DNA of 64,000 nucleotides from Halarcobacter bivalviorum (GCF_003346815.1 NZ_CP031217.1:1240001-1304000), one strand, 5' to 3'; counted from the stretch's first letter, positions 32,297-42,066 are shown. Made by a program: numbers and translations. The notes: generated by a model from the sequence alone, not told the origin.

Positions 32297-32445
32297 TATA
32301 TATCCTTTTTAAAAAGTTACAGGCTAATTATACGACTTAATTATATAATTAACGTGTAGTAAGAATTTTTTACAAAATTTCGTTATTATAACCAAAAAAC
32401 TTTACTTGAACTTGATTTAAAACAAGTTTTTAAATAAATTAAGAT

Positions 32446-32460
32446 TATAATTCAAGAATG
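32446..32460 (+). promoter_or_regulatory. Leaderless-type promoter of cmoB
   Basis: TATAAT at 32446-32451 ends six bases before the ATG at 32458, and no Shine-Dalgarno lies between. Transcription would begin at or within the start codon. Confidence 0.45.
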
Positions 32461-33372
32461 AATTTAGATGAACTTAAAAAGAAAAAAGACGATTGTCGAA
32501 AATGGAAAAATGTTGAGCCTTGGTATACTCAAATATTAAAGGTTTCTGACTTAAATGTAAAAGCACCTTTCATTAGTTATTCTGACTGGTTTACAGTAGG
32601 TAAAAGAGAAAATTTAACTGATAACGAATTTGCTTTAATAGAAGAAACAGCTAAAAAACTTATTCCTTGGAGAAAAGGGCCTTTTAATCTATTTGGTCTT
32701 GAAATTGATAGTGAATGGCAAAGTAATATAAAATATAATTTAATAAGACCTCACTTTAATTTAAAAGATAAGGTAGTAGCTGATATTGGTTGCAATAATG
32801 GTTATTATATGTTTAGAATGCTTGAAGATAAACCTAAAAGATTAATAGGTTTTGACCCAAGTCCTTTAACATTACATCAATTTGAGTTTATAAATTATTT
32901 TGTGAAGTCAGATATTATTTATGAAATGTTAGGAGTAGAGCATTTAGAGTTTTACAATCATCAATTTGATTTTATCTTTATGCTTGGCGTTTTATATCAT
33001 AGACCAGATCCTGTTGGAACTTTAAAATCATTAGCAAGAGGATTAAACTCTAAAGGAGAAATTTTAATTGATACTTTTATGATTGATGGAGAAGATGAAA
33101 TTTGTTTAACACCAAATAAAAGATACTCAAAAATTCCAAATATCTATTTTATTCCAACTATTCCTGCTTTAAAAAATTGGTTAACAAGAGCTGGGTTTGA
33201 AGATATTGAGGTTATTGCTACTACTACAACGACAAGTGAAGAGCAAAGAAAAACTAAATGGTCTTTTGATCAAAGTTTAGAAGATTTTTTAGATAAAGAT
33301 GACCCAAATAAAACAGTAGAAGGTTATCCTGCACCTAAAAGAGTGTATATGAAAGCAAGAAAGATACAATAG
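32458..33372 (+). CDS. cmoB: tRNA U34 carboxymethyltransferase CmoB
   Basis: CmoB (304 residues) uses carboxy-S-adenosylmethionine to convert 5-hydroxyuridine at tRNA position 34 to the 5-oxyacetic acid form, widening codon reading. The N-terminal family region shows WRKGPFNLFGLEIDSEWQS. The Rossmann domain has VVADIGCNNGYYMFRM, FDPSPLTLHQFE and MLGVLYHRPDPVGTL, all CmoB hallmarks. The length is slightly shorter than the E. coli protein. No Shine-Dalgarno is seen. A cmoA partner is not in the window. Confidence 0.95.
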   Translation: MNLDELKKKKDDCRKWKNVEPWYTQILKVSDLNVKAPFISYSDWFTVGKRENLTDNEFALIEETAKKLIPWRKGPFNLFGLEIDSEWQSNIKYNLIRPHFNLKDKVVADIGCNNGYYMFRMLEDKPKRLIGFDPSPLTLHQFEFINYFVKSDIIYEMLGVEHLEFYNHQFDFIFMLGVLYHRPDPVGTLKSLARGLNSKGEILIDTFMIDGEDEICLTPNKRYSKIPNIYFIPTIPALKNWLTRAGFEDIEVIATTTTTSEEQRKTKWSFDQSLEDFLDKDDPNKTVEGYPAPKRVYMKARKIQ

Positions 33373-33373
33373 A

Positions 33374-34348
33374 TTAAAATAAATCTATTGTGTCATCAGG
33401 AGTTAAATCTTTATAACTAAACTTTTGACTTCTACCTCTATTTTTAGCCTCATAAAGAGCAATATCTGCATTTTTAATTGTTTTATCTATAGTATCACTT
33501 GTATTAGTTGTTTCATAAACATCATAACCAATACAGACTGTTTTTTGTAAAGTATGTCCAAAATCATTTACAGTAACTTTTATTTCTGCAAAATCTTTTA
33601 TTATGTTATCTGCTATTTTTGCAACTTCAATCTCATTTGAAGTACTTAACATAGAGATTAAGAATTCATCTCCACTAAGTCGTGCTACCATATCAAACTC
33701 AGAGATATTTGAGTGAATAATTCTTGCTAGTTCAACTAATACTTGGTCTGCAATTTCATGGTCAAACTCATCAATAACTGCTTTAAAATGGTCTACACCC
33801 ACCATAAGAAAATAAATTTTCTTATACTCTTTTTTAGATAGAGTAATTTGTTTATTTAAATTTTCAATTAAGTAGTGTCTATTATAAACTTTTGTTACAG
33901 AATCTAAAGATAAAGACTCAATAAAGTTCTTTTTAATTATTCCATTTTGAATGATTGGTGAAATTTGAAATAGGGCAGACTCTATTACGTTATATTGTTT
34001 AGATAATACATCATGATGCTCTTTTGAAGAGGCACAGAAAGATACGATAGCATTTAGGTTTGTATGTGTATTAATAATAAAGAAAAATGATAAAGAATCA
34101 TCTAGATAAAATTCATCACCTTCAATAAAAATATTCTCTCTACTATTTCTTTCTATATCAAATAGAGCAAAAGTTACATTATCTACTTCAAAGTTAGTAT
34201 GTAACCAAAGGTATATATCTTCTGCCATTTGCTTTAAATTTGAAGAATATTGAATCTGGTCATAAAGTTTATAGATATTTTCTAGTGCTTTAAAGTCTTG
34301 TTCATTTGTTCTTGCTGATTTTACTAATTCTAATATATTATTCTTCAT
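33374..34348 (-). CDS. Diguanylate cyclase (GGDEF) with N-terminal GAF-like region
   Basis: This 324-residue cytoplasmic protein has an N-terminal region of about 150 residues that looks GAF-like but diverged. Residues ~155-315 form a GGDEF domain. The active loop is SGDEF (RLSGDEFLISML), a variant that can be active, so synthesis of cyclic di-GMP from GTP is likely. The related gene upstream at 34357 shares whole segments (DHFKAVIDEFD and NADIALYEAKNRGRSQ), which indicates tandem duplication. The two are 8 bp apart on the same strand. Confidence 0.9.
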   Translation of the reverse strand: MKNNILELVKSARTNEQDFKALENIYKLYDQIQYSSNLKQMAEDIYLWLHTNFEVDNVTFALFDIERNSRENIFIEGDEFYLDDSLSFFFIINTHTNLNAIVSFCASSKEHHDVLSKQYNVIESALFQISPIIQNGIIKKNFIESLSLDSVTKVYNRHYLIENLNKQITLSKKEYKKIYFLMVGVDHFKAVIDEFDHEIADQVLVELARIIHSNISEFDMVARLSGDEFLISMLSTSNEIEVAKIADNIIKDFAEIKVTVNDFGHTLQKTVCIGYDVYETTNTSDTIDKTIKNADIALYEAKNRGRSQKFSYKDLTPDDTIDLF

Positions 34349-34356
34349 TTTAATCC

Positions 34357-35265
34357 TTAAAAAAGCTCTATTGTATTTGTTTCTTCTTTTTTAAATTTAA
34401 AAAACTGGCTTCTTCCTCTATTTTTTGCTTCATATAATGCAATATCTGAAGACCTAAAAATCTCTTCAATTTTACTTGCATCATCAGGAAACATAGAAAT
34501 ACCTGCACAAATGGTTTTCATAAGTGTTTGGTTTGTTATATTATTTACAATAACTTTTTTCTTCTTAAAGTTTTCTATGATTTTTTGAGCAACTTTGATT
34601 GTATTCTCTTCACTATCTACATTATGTAAAACTACTAAAAATTCATCAGAATCTATTCTTGCAACAACATCTGAAGATCTAACTGAATTTTTTAAGCTTA
34701 CTGCTAATTCTTGTAATACTTTATCACCAATATTATAATCAAACTCATCAATTACTGCTTTAAAATGGTCAATACCAATTTTTAAAAAAGCAATTTTTTT
34801 CTTCTCTCTATTTGATAAAGGAAGTATTGTTTTTAAGTATTCATCGATATATTGTCTATTGTATAAACCAGTTAAAGAGTCTTTTAAAGAGAACTCTTTT
34901 ATTTGATATGTTAAATATTTATTATAAATTGTTTGAGAAATTAGATTGAAGGTAGTTTTGATAGCTTCGACACTAGATTCAATTTTTTCTTGTTCTAAAC
35001 TTGAATCATAATAAAAAGTTACTTCTAATTTGTCATTTTCATTTAGTTTTATAAATAAACTCTCAGCTTTGTTATTTTCTATTTCAGTTACATTTGAATA
35101 GATTTTTCGATGATTAATAGAAGCTTCAAATTTATTAATTCCAAAATCTTTATTTAAATAATATGATAAATATGAAAATATATCATCTAATTTTTTTAAA
35201 GTTTTAATATGGTCATTTAAAGCAATAATCATTTGAAAATTATAAGAGTTTAATTTATATTTCAT
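34357..35265 (-). CDS. GGDEF-domain protein with altered active loop
   Basis: This 302-residue paralogue of the downstream GGDEF gene has a helical/sensor-like N-terminal half (~1-130) and a C-terminal GGDEF domain. The signature is DSDEF (ARIDSDEFLVVL) instead of GGDEF. The first glycine is replaced by Asp and the second by Ser, which likely lowers or abolishes cyclase activity. The other core segments, DHFKAVIDEFDYNIGD and SSDIALYEAKNRGRSQ, are kept. AGGT precedes the ATG. It may act as a partner or receptor for its active neighbour. Confidence 0.88.
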   Translation of the reverse strand: MKYKLNSYNFQMIIALNDHIKTLKKLDDIFSYLSYYLNKDFGINKFEASINHRKIYSNVTEIENNKAESLFIKLNENDKLEVTFYYDSSLEQEKIESSVEAIKTTFNLISQTIYNKYLTYQIKEFSLKDSLTGLYNRQYIDEYLKTILPLSNREKKKIAFLKIGIDHFKAVIDEFDYNIGDKVLQELAVSLKNSVRSSDVVARIDSDEFLVVLHNVDSEENTIKVAQKIIENFKKKKVIVNNITNQTLMKTICAGISMFPDDASKIEEIFRSSDIALYEAKNRGRSQFFKFKKEETNTIELF

Positions 35266-35286
35266 TCTTTTACCTAACGTATTATT

Positions 35287-35880
35287 TTATAAATAATTTT
35301 TCCAGTTAATTAAAGAGTCTCTTTCACTATTTAAAGTTGTTGCTGAACCATGTCCTGGATAAATTCTTATATCTTTTTCCCATTTTAATATTTTGTCAAT
35401 ACTCTGTTTCATTTTTTCTGGGCTAGAAAAAGGAAAATCAGTTCTTCCAATTGAATTTCTAAAAATAAAATCACCTGAAAATAAGTGTTTATCTATTTCA
35501 ATTGCAGAACATCCTGGAGTATGACCAGGAAAATAGTGAAATTTTACTTTCACTCCATCAAAATCAAACTCCTCATCTGGCTCAACTAAAATATCAGCAC
35601 ATGAAGGAGTCATTCCAAATCCATAGGGATCTTTTTCTAACATAAAATTATCATCTTTTGGCGTATAGATTTTTAAACCAAGTTTATCACTTAGTTCTTT
35701 ATTTGACCATACATGATCAAAATGTCCATGTGTATTTAAAATGGCAACGGGATTATTTACATTTTGTAAAACCCATCTTGTTGCATCTACACCTGGATCG
35801 ATTATAAAATCTTTTCCTTCAACAGTAATAATATAACAGTTAGTTTGGTAGTCACCCATTGGTTGGACTTTTAACGACAT
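35287..35880 (-). CDS. MBL-fold metallohydrolase (glyoxalase II-like)
   Basis: This 197-residue hydrolase carries the metallo-beta-lactamase zinc signature NTHGHFDHVWS (HxHxDH), a later histidine in FPGHTPGCSA, the bridging aspartate in LFSGDFIFR and a final GHGSAT. The compact form resembles YcbL-type glyoxalase II, which splits thioesters such as S-lactoylglutathione, or other acyl thioester hydrolases. The substrate is uncertain because the C-terminal glutathione-binding domain of GloB is absent. Confidence 0.92.
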   Translation of the reverse strand: MSLKVQPMGDYQTNCYIITVEGKDFIIDPGVDATRWVLQNVNNPVAILNTHGHFDHVWSNKELSDKLGLKIYTPKDDNFMLEKDPYGFGMTPSCADILVEPDEEFDFDGVKVKFHYFPGHTPGCSAIEIDKHLFSGDFIFRNSIGRTDFPFSSPEKMKQSIDKILKWEKDIRIYPGHGSATTLNSERDSLINWKNYL

Positions 35881-35946
35881 AATTTTTTAATCCTTAGTTA
35901 GATAAAATTTACCTTAGTATATTAAAAAATAACTGTAAGGAAGATT

Positions 35947-36765
35947 ATGCATTACCATTTAAGGCTAGAAAGTATCGTACTTGAAGCTGAGCCCAAGAAA
36001 AAAATTAGAAACTTTAAAGCCTTTTATAACGATTATCTGAATAATAATTTACAATTCGATTACAATTATACCCCATATGAGATAAAAAATCCATCTTATA
36101 TAGATTTTTTGAAAATTGTTTTACCTAAAAGTGTAAAAAAAACTAAATATTTTGATACAAATGAGGGGAAGATTATTTTATTACATACAATTGCTCATAT
36201 TGAATATAGTGCAATTGATTTAGCTCTTGACGCAGCTTTGAGATTTAAAGATTTACCAAAAGAGTATTATGATGATTGGTTAGAAGTTGCAAATGATGAA
36301 GTAAGACATTTTGAAATGCTTGAAAAGTTACTAACTGAACTAGGTTCTTATTATGGAGAGTTAGAAGTTCATACAAACCTTTTTGAAGCTATGAAAAAAA
36401 CTCCAGATTTTTTATCTAGAATGGCAGTTGTTCCAAGATATTTAGAGGCAAATGGCTTAGAACAAAATCCAAAAATAATGGAAAAACTAATATCAAATCC
36501 AGATGAGTTTAATAAAAAAATATTAAAAGCTTTAGAGCTTATTTTAGAAGAAGAGATAGACCATGTAAGTAAAGGGGATAGATGGTTTAAATATGAATGT
36601 GAACGACTAAATTTAGAAGTAGAAAAAACATATTTTGAACTACTTGAAAAGGTTTACCCTGGAAGCACTTCAAAAAAATATCAACTTAACTTTGAAGCAC
36701 GAAAGAAAGCTGGCTTTTCTTGTGATGAACTTAAATTTTTATCTAAACAAAAAGATTGTAATTAA
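35947..36765 (+). CDS. DUF455 family ferritin-like protein
   Basis: This 272-residue protein is of the DUF455 family, distantly related to the di-iron tRNA hydroxylase MiaE and to ferritin-like proteins. Helical motifs with candidate iron ligands are HTIAHIEYSAIDLALDAAL, ANDEVRHFEML and EEEIDHVSKGDRWF. The second and third have the E-x-x-H pattern of di-iron four-helix bundles. An oxidase or hydroxylase role is plausible, but the substrate is not known. AAGGAAG precedes the ATG. Confidence 0.9.
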   Translation: MHYHLRLESIVLEAEPKKKIRNFKAFYNDYLNNNLQFDYNYTPYEIKNPSYIDFLKIVLPKSVKKTKYFDTNEGKIILLHTIAHIEYSAIDLALDAALRFKDLPKEYYDDWLEVANDEVRHFEMLEKLLTELGSYYGELEVHTNLFEAMKKTPDFLSRMAVVPRYLEANGLEQNPKIMEKLISNPDEFNKKILKALELILEEEIDHVSKGDRWFKYECERLNLEVEKTYFELLEKVYPGSTSKKYQLNFEARKKAGFSCDELKFLSKQKDCN

Positions 36766-36791
36766 TCAATTTCTTTACTAATTTTTATTTT

Positions 36792-36817
36792 CTAGGCAAG
36801 ATTTCTAACTTGTCTAG
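36792..36817 (+). terminator. Hairpin downstream of the DUF455 gene
   Basis: CTAGGCAAG (36792-36800) pairs with CTTGTCTAG (36809-36817) with one G-T wobble around an 8-nt loop. No clear T-run follows. The remaining 200 bp before the next gene hold only a possible 23-codon ORF (36890-36961). Confidence 0.4.
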
Positions 36818-37020
36818 ATAACTTGTAATCCTTTTGTAATAATGCTCTTTTATACTTTTATTAGTTTAAAATAGAAGTTGGGATTAATAATGGTTACAAT
36901 ATATAGAAGTATCTTACACCTTGAAGTTAGATATGATGAAAAAAATAGAAAAATAAAATAGTTTATAATAACTCAAATGTTAAAGTAACAAAGTAAATTT
37001 AAATATTAAAAGTGGGTAAT

Positions 37021-37551
37021 ATGGATGATAAAATAATTTTAATTATTGGTCCAAGTGGAGTTGGTAAAGATACTTTATTAAAGTCAATAAAAAAAGAGTA
37101 TAAAGATAGAGTAAACTTTGTAAGAAGGTATATTTCTCGTATCCCAGATAAAAATGAAGATAACTTTTTTATAGAAGAGAGTGCTTTTAGCATTTTACAA
37201 ACAAATAATTTTTTCATTTCTTCTTGGCAAGCCCATGAAAACTCATATGGAATCTCAAAAACATCTATAAAAAAAGGAGTAAATATAATATCTATTTCAA
37301 GATCTAAAATAAAGGATTTTGAAGAGAATTATGAAAAAGTATTTACTGTAAATATTAGTGTAAAAAGAGAAGTTTTAAAGTCTCGATTAGAGAAAAGAGG
37401 AAGAGAAACAAAAGTGGAGATAGAGAAAAGACTAAATAGGTCTTATGATAAAATAGAGGCTAGAAATTTAATTGAATTTGATAACTCTTTTTCTGAAGAA
37501 GAATCAAAAAAAGAGTTTATAAAATTGCTTGAAAAAATTATAAATAATTAA
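37021..37551 (+). CDS. PhnN/guanylate kinase-like P-loop kinase
   Basis: This 176-residue kinase has Walker A IIGPSGVGKDTLL near its start, with the Asp after Lys as in ribose 1,5-bisphosphokinase PhnN, rather than the GKS/T of guanylate kinase. RRYISRIPDKNEDNFFI and an RLEKRGRET lid follow. PhnN makes PRPP from ribose 1,5-bisphosphate in phosphonate use, but no phn genes are nearby, so the physiological substrate is uncertain. The frame can start at GTG 37012; the ATG at 37021 is chosen. Confidence 0.8.
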   Translation: MDDKIILIIGPSGVGKDTLLKSIKKEYKDRVNFVRRYISRIPDKNEDNFFIEESAFSILQTNNFFISSWQAHENSYGISKTSIKKGVNIISISRSKIKDFEENYEKVFTVNISVKREVLKSRLEKRGRETKVEIEKRLNRSYDKIEARNLIEFDNSFSEEESKKEFIKLLEKIINN

Positions 37552-37560
37552 ATTTCTCTT

Positions 37561-38706
37561 TTAACTAAATAGTTTCTCTTTTGGATGTACTTTATTATAT
37601 TTATTTATTAATAAGAGTGTAAAAGCAACTATTTCCAATGTAATGATAAATAAATACCCATATCTTGTTAATATATTATATTCTAATATTCCTGCTAACA
37701 TTAGTGTAAAAAGTATTGCTGCAATAAAATATAAGAATACTACTAAAAAATAGTATTTACTATTTGTATTTCCTTTTTTATATGTGTAAAAAGAAATAAA
37801 AAGTAATAGTAAAAAAATAAAAGTAATCAATGTGTTTAATAAGATATTCCAAGGATTATATTCTATTAAAATCATAAAAGAAATCAAAAACATTAGTATG
37901 GCTGAAATATCAATTATGATAGCTATTTTCTTTAAATATTTTTTTATTTCTAATATCTCTTTTGAAAAAAGAATAAAAAAACCCACTGCAATACCTGTTA
38001 TAAAATGAAATTGATAAATATACTCTTGTAAATTTAGATAAACAATAAAACTACTCATTTTAAATATATATATTGCTAAAAAAAGAGTATAAAGCATGTA
38101 ATAAATATATATTTTCTCTTTTTGTCTAGAATATATTATTGTAGAAATTATAAAAGCAATTAATAAAGAGATTATTGTAAATAGATGTAAATAATCATAA
38201 TTTTTTAATCCTAATAAATAGTAATTTCTTGGATAAATATTCATTTTTCCAAAATGAGAATATTTTGATTTGAATTTTATATAGAAAATTTTATTTGAAT
38301 TTTTATTTGCAGAAAAACTAAATACAGGGTTTACAGTTGGAATATCTCTATATGAAAGTTTTTTATTAAGTTGATAGTTTTTTTCTAACCAAGTACCAAA
38401 TACTTGTTCATAAAAGGTTACTTTATCATAAAAAAACTCATTTAATTCTACAAAAAATTTATTTGAAGCTTGATTGTTATAGAATTTTATTTTTAACCAA
38501 CTATTACCTTTTTTATATCCCAATGAGAAGTTTTTATTAATTTTTTCAAATTCTTTATTCTCTATATCTTTTAATGAAAGTGTACTACTAGGGTCATTGT
38601 AGTAATACACTTCATAACTATTTATTGTTGCTTGTGCAAAAGAGATAAAAAAAAGAAAAACTAAGAATAAAAGTTTTTCAATAAAAAAGTTTTTAGAATT
38701 TTGCAT
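37561..38706 (-). CDS. 7TMR-DISM membrane sensor protein without output domain
   Basis: The product (381 residues from [10 protein letters not shown]) has a signal peptide, a periplasmic 7TMR-DISMED2-like jelly-roll domain (~30-165; [10 protein letters not shown] is typical) and seven hydrophobic helices (~180-375). It ends shortly after the last helix. Proteins of this family usually continue into a histidine kinase or GGDEF domain. This one has only a dozen cytoplasmic residues, so it must work with a separate partner or have lost the output. The frame extends to TTG 38727 within trpB. It overlaps the trpB end by 14 bp and is probably co-transcribed. Confidence 0.8.
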   Translation of the reverse strand: MQNSKNFFIEKLLFLVFLFFISFAQATINSYEVYYYNDPSSTLSLKDIENKEFEKINKNFSLGYKKGNSWLKIKFYNNQASNKFFVELNEFFYDKVTFYEQVFGTWLEKNYQLNKKLSYRDIPTVNPVFSFSANKNSNKIFYIKFKSKYSHFGKMNIYPRNYYLLGLKNYDYLHLFTIISLLIAFIISTIIYSRQKEKIYIYYMLYTLFLAIYIFKMSSFIVYLNLQEYIYQFHFITGIAVGFFILFSKEILEIKKYLKKIAIIIDISAILMFLISFMILIEYNPWNILLNTLITFIFLLLLFISFYTYKKGNTNSKYYFLVVFLYFIAAILFTLMLAGILEYNILTRYGYLFIITLEIVAFTLLLINKYNKVHPKEKLFS

Positions 38707-39907
38707 TAGGAATTGGAAAGTTCTCAACTACAAAATCAATATCTTTATCTCCTCTGCCACTTAAGCTTACTAAAATTGTTTCATTTTCTGGTAATTCTTT
38801 TGCTAACTTCATTGCAAAACCTACTGCATGAGCTGACTCTAGTGCTGGAATAATACCTTCAAGTTGAGAAAGTTTATAAAAAGCATCAACTGCTTCTTCA
38901 TCATTGCAAAGGCCAACTTTTGTTCTACCAATATCTTTTAAGTAAGCATGTTCTGGTCCAACTGATGGATAATCAATTCCTGAACCAATAGAGTGAACAG
39001 CAGCTGGTTCTCCTTTTTCATCTTTCAACATAATTGAATTAAAACCATGCATAATACCTTCTTCTCCATATGTTAATGTTGCAGAATGTTCTCCTATTTT
39101 TTCACCTTTACCCATTGGCTCAACACCATAAAGATTTACTTCTTTATCATCAATAAAACCAGCAAAAATACCCATTGCATTTGAACCTCCACCTACACAA
39201 GCAACAACATTATTTGGTAGATTCTCTTCATGTTCAAAAAATTGTTCACGAGATTCAATTCCAATAATACTTTGAAAATCTCTTACCATCATAGGAAACG
39301 GATGTGGTCCAACAACAGAACCTATACAGTAAATTGCAGTATCAGCTTGTGAAATATATGATTCAAAAGCAGAGTCAACTGCTTCTTTTAAAGTTTTTAA
39401 GCCATGTGTTGCTGGAATTACCTTTGCCCCAAGAATTTTCATTCTTACAACATTTGGATGCTCTTTAGCAATATCAACTTCTCCCATGTGGATTTCACAC
39501 TCTAATCCAAAATAAGCAGCAGCAGTTGCAAGTGCAACACCATGTTGTCCAGCACCAGTTTCAGCAATAACTTTTTTGTATCCCATATGTTTTGCTAGAA
39601 TTACTTCAGCCATACAGTGATTTAATTTATGTGCACCAGAGTGGTTTAAATCTTCTCTTTTTAAATATATCTTTGCTCCAGCACAAAATTGAGTTAAATT
39701 TTTTGCATAACTAATAGGAGTAGGTCTTCCTTGGTAGTGTTTTCTTACATATTTTAATTCTTCTATAAAATTAGGATCTTTTTTAATTTTTTCATATGCT
39801 TTTTTAATATCTTCAAAAGGTTTTTCTAAAATTGGGGGAATAAAAGAACCACCAAATCTTCCAAAGTATCCATTTTCATCAGGTATATTTTCTAAATAGT
39901 TTGACAT
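38693..39907 (-). CDS. trpB: Tryptophan synthase beta subunit
   Basis: TrpB (404 residues) condenses indole with serine, using pyridoxal phosphate. The PLP lysine lies in [34 protein letters not shown] and the phosphate-binding loop [10 protein letters not shown] are conserved. [12 protein letters not shown] is the C-terminal family signature. No trpA lies beside it; trpD is 8 kb away, so the trp genes are dispersed here. AAGGAAA precedes the ATG. Confidence 0.97.
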   Translation of the reverse strand: MSNYLENIPDENGYFGRFGGSFIPPILEKPFEDIKKAYEKIKKDPNFIEELKYVRKHYQGRPTPISYAKNLTQFCAGAKIYLKREDLNHSGAHKLNHCMAEVILAKHMGYKKVIAETGAGQHGVALATAAAYFGLECEIHMGEVDIAKEHPNVVRMKILGAKVIPATHGLKTLKEAVDSAFESYISQADTAIYCIGSVVGPHPFPMMVRDFQSIIGIESREQFFEHEENLPNNVVACVGGGSNAMGIFAGFIDDKEVNLYGVEPMGKGEKIGEHSATLTYGEEGIMHGFNSIMLKDEKGEPAAVHSIGSGIDYPSVGPEHAYLKDIGRTKVGLCNDEEAVDAFYKLSQLEGIIPALESAHAVGFAMKLAKELPENETILVSLSGRGDKDIDFVVENFPIPNAKF

Positions 39908-40023
39908 CTATTTCCTTCTTGTGTGTAGTAAAATTTTTAGAGTTTTGTTATTTATTATAATTATATTTATATTTTTTTTAATAATACTTTATATTCAGGG
40001 CTTTATGCAAATTATTGAAGAGT

Positions 40024-40051
40024 TCTTATTTGGTACGAATACCAAATAAGA
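40024..40051 (-). terminator. dnaJ terminator hairpin with UUCG loop
   Basis: TCTTATTTGGTA (40024-40035) and TACCAAATAAGA (40040-40051) form a perfect 12-bp stem. Read on the dnaJ strand the loop is TTCG, an extra-stable tetraloop. It begins three bases after the dnaJ stop codon. There is no long T-run. Confidence 0.65.
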
Positions 40052-40053
40052 GT

Positions 40054-41184
40054 TTAAGAGAACCATTTTTTAACTTTATCAAACATTCCTTCTAAGTTTG
40101 ATTCGTGAGGCTTACTCTCTAAACCAAAACTCTCTTGAAGTTTTTCTAATAGCTCTTTTTGTTCATTATTTAAAGAAGTTGGATAGTTGATTTTTATTTG
40201 AACTATTAAATCTCCTTTTCCATAACCTTGAACAGATTTTACACCTTCTCCATGAAATTTAAATTGCTCTTTATCTTTTGTTCCTGCAGGAATTTTAAGC
40301 TCTAATTCTCCTCTTAAACCAGGAATTTTAATTGTTGCTCCTAATGCTACTTGTGTAAAGAAAATAGGAACTTCTAAATAGATATCATCATCGTGTCTAA
40401 CATAATGAGAATCCTCTTTTACTCTAATTTGTAAATATAAATCACCTCTTGTTCCATCAGGTGCAACATTTCCTTTATTTGAAATTCTGATTCTATTACC
40501 ATCATTTACACCTTCAGGAATACTTACTTCAAAAGTCTCTTTTACTTCATCGTATCCTGTTCCAGAACATGTATTACATTTACTAGTTACTGTTTGGCCA
40601 GTTCCTGAACAATGAGGGCAAGTTTGTGCAAATGTCATAAATCCTTGTCTCATATGAATTTGACCATGACCTTCACAATGAGGACAAGTATTTAGCTTAC
40701 CATTTTTTGCTCCAGTACCTTTACAATCATTACAAGCATTTTTGTATGAGTATTTAATCTCTTTTTTTGCACCAAAAATAGCTTCATTGAATTCAACTGT
40801 TAGTTCGATGGCAATATCTAAATTATAGTTATAGTTTTTTCTTTCTCTTCTTGAGCTTGAACCAAAACCACCAAAACCAGAACCACCAAACATCTCTTCA
40901 AAAATAGAACTTAAGTCATCAAAACCACCAGAGAAACCTCTACCTCCTTGACCATGTCCTTCTAATCCTGCTTTTCCGTATCTGTCGTAAATTGCTCTTT
41001 TTTCTTCGTCGCTTAGAACTTGATAGGCTTCATTTACAGCTTTGAATTTTTCTTCAGCTTCATTATCATCTGGATTTTTATCTGGATGATATTTCATAGC
41101 CATTTTTCTGTAGGCTTTTTTTATAGTACCCTTATCACTGTCTCTAGCAACTTCTAATAATTCGTAGTAATCTATTTCAGTCAA
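40054..41184 (-). CDS. dnaJ: Chaperone protein DnaJ
   Basis: DnaJ (376 residues) is the Hsp40 co-chaperone of DnaK. The J domain (1-70) contains the HPD motif in [12 protein letters not shown] Gly/Phe-rich region (~75-115) follows. The zinc-binding domain has four CxxCxGxG-type repeats ([32 protein letters not shown]). The C-terminal substrate-binding region is complete. The start is TTG at 41184 with AGGAGA upstream. dnaK and grpE are not in the window. Confidence 0.97.
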   Translation of the reverse strand: MTEIDYYELLEVARDSDKGTIKKAYRKMAMKYHPDKNPDDNEAEEKFKAVNEAYQVLSDEEKRAIYDRYGKAGLEGHGQGGRGFSGGFDDLSSIFEEMFGGSGFGGFGSSSRRERKNYNYNLDIAIELTVEFNEAIFGAKKEIKYSYKNACNDCKGTGAKNGKLNTCPHCEGHGQIHMRQGFMTFAQTCPHCSGTGQTVTSKCNTCSGTGYDEVKETFEVSIPEGVNDGNRIRISNKGNVAPDGTRGDLYLQIRVKEDSHYVRHDDDIYLEVPIFFTQVALGATIKIPGLRGELELKIPAGTKDKEQFKFHGEGVKSVQGYGKGDLIVQIKINYPTSLNNEQKELLEKLQESFGLESKPHESNLEGMFDKVKKWFS

Positions 41185-41242
41185 TTGCTATCTCCTATGT
41201 ATAATTTTTCGCGATTTTATCTAAAATAGGATTAATTTTTGA

Positions 41243-41257
41243 TATAATCTTTATATG
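41243..41257 (+). promoter_or_regulatory. Leaderless-type promoter of recR
   Basis: TATAAT at 41243-41248 ends six bases before the recR ATG at 41255. No Shine-Dalgarno is present in the 15 bases upstream. The start of transcription probably coincides with the start codon. Confidence 0.45.
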
Positions 41258-41827
41258 AAGAAAGGTTTAGAAAAGTTTTATAATTTAGTTGAAGCCTTTG
41301 AGTCTTTACCAACAATTGGTAAAAAGTCTGCATTAAGATTAGCTTATCATGTAACAATGACTGACAATTATTGTGGTATAAAAATAGCTCATAGTATAGA
41401 AAGTGCATTAAAAAGTATAAAAAGATGTGTTAAATGCGGTTCTATGAGTGAACATGAAATATGTGAAATATGTTTAGATGAAAGAAGAGACTCAACAAAG
41501 GTTTGCATTGTACAAAGTGCAAAAGATATATTTTTAATTGAAGATTCAAAGCAATTTGATGGTTTATATTTTGTAATAGAAGAGCTTGAAATAGATAATA
41601 TAGAGAGATTAATTAAATTTGTTTCAGATAATAGAACAAAAGAGGCTCTTTTTGCAATAACACCATCATTATCAAACGATGCATTTATGTTATATATAGA
41701 AGATAAATTAAAAGAGTTTGAAATTACTTTTTCAAAAATTGCCCAAGGTGTTCCTACCGGAGTTAGTTTAGAAAATGTAGATATGTTATCTTTAGCAAAG
41801 GCTATACAAAGTAGGGTGGATATATAA
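41255..41827 (+). CDS. recR: Recombination mediator RecR
   Basis: RecR (190 residues) works with RecO (and RecF) to load RecA on SSB-coated gaps. It shows an N-terminal helix-hairpin-helix (LPTIGKKSALRLAYH), a C4 zinc finger (CVKCGSMSEHEICEICLD), a Toprim domain (VCIVQSAKDIFLIED) and the C-terminal VPTGVSLENVDMLSLAKAI. A 58-codon gene follows at once. Confidence 0.96.
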   Translation: MKKGLEKFYNLVEAFESLPTIGKKSALRLAYHVTMTDNYCGIKIAHSIESALKSIKRCVKCGSMSEHEICEICLDERRDSTKVCIVQSAKDIFLIEDSKQFDGLYFVIEELEIDNIERLIKFVSDNRTKEALFAITPSLSNDAFMLYIEDKLKEFEITFSKIAQGVPTGVSLENVDMLSLAKAIQSRVDI

Positions 41828-41828
41828 G

Positions 41829-42005
41829 ATGAATGAAAGAATAGTTTGTCAAAAATGTATTCATTACTTTGTAACTTGGCAACAAGGAAAACCTCATGGA
41901 TGTAAAGCATATGGTTTTAAATCTCAGATAATTCCTTCTATTGTTGTTAAAAATAGTAGTGGTTTTCCCTGTGCTTTTTATCAATTAAAAAATCCAGAAA
42001 GATAA
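41829..42005 (+). CDS. Small cysteine-containing conserved protein
   Basis: This 58-residue protein starts one base after the recR stop codon. It contains C-Q-K-C-I-H-Y near the N-terminus, HGCKAYGFKS in the middle and SGFPCAFYQL near the end. The four cysteines are arranged like a small metal site. Similar short proteins, sometimes mislabelled as uracil-DNA glycosylase fragments, are common next to housekeeping genes in Campylobacterota as far as I recall. Function unknown; zinc or Fe-S binding is an inference. Confidence 0.7.
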   Translation: MNERIVCQKCIHYFVTWQQGKPHGCKAYGFKSQIIPSIVVKNSSGFPCAFYQLKNPER

Positions 42006-42066
42006 ATATTTTTTGTAAGTTAGTTTAGAGTATAATCTAAGTTTTAAGTTAGTTTAGGAGTTATAA

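Noticed and set aside
36890-36961. 23-codon ORF between the DUF455 gene and the P-loop kinase
   Set aside because: It has a possible ribosome-binding site but is too short and has no recognisable feature; kept only as a note.
37021-37551. Guanylate kinase (gmk)
   Set aside because: The P-loop has GKD instead of GKS/T and the protein is shorter, which fits the PhnN-like group better.
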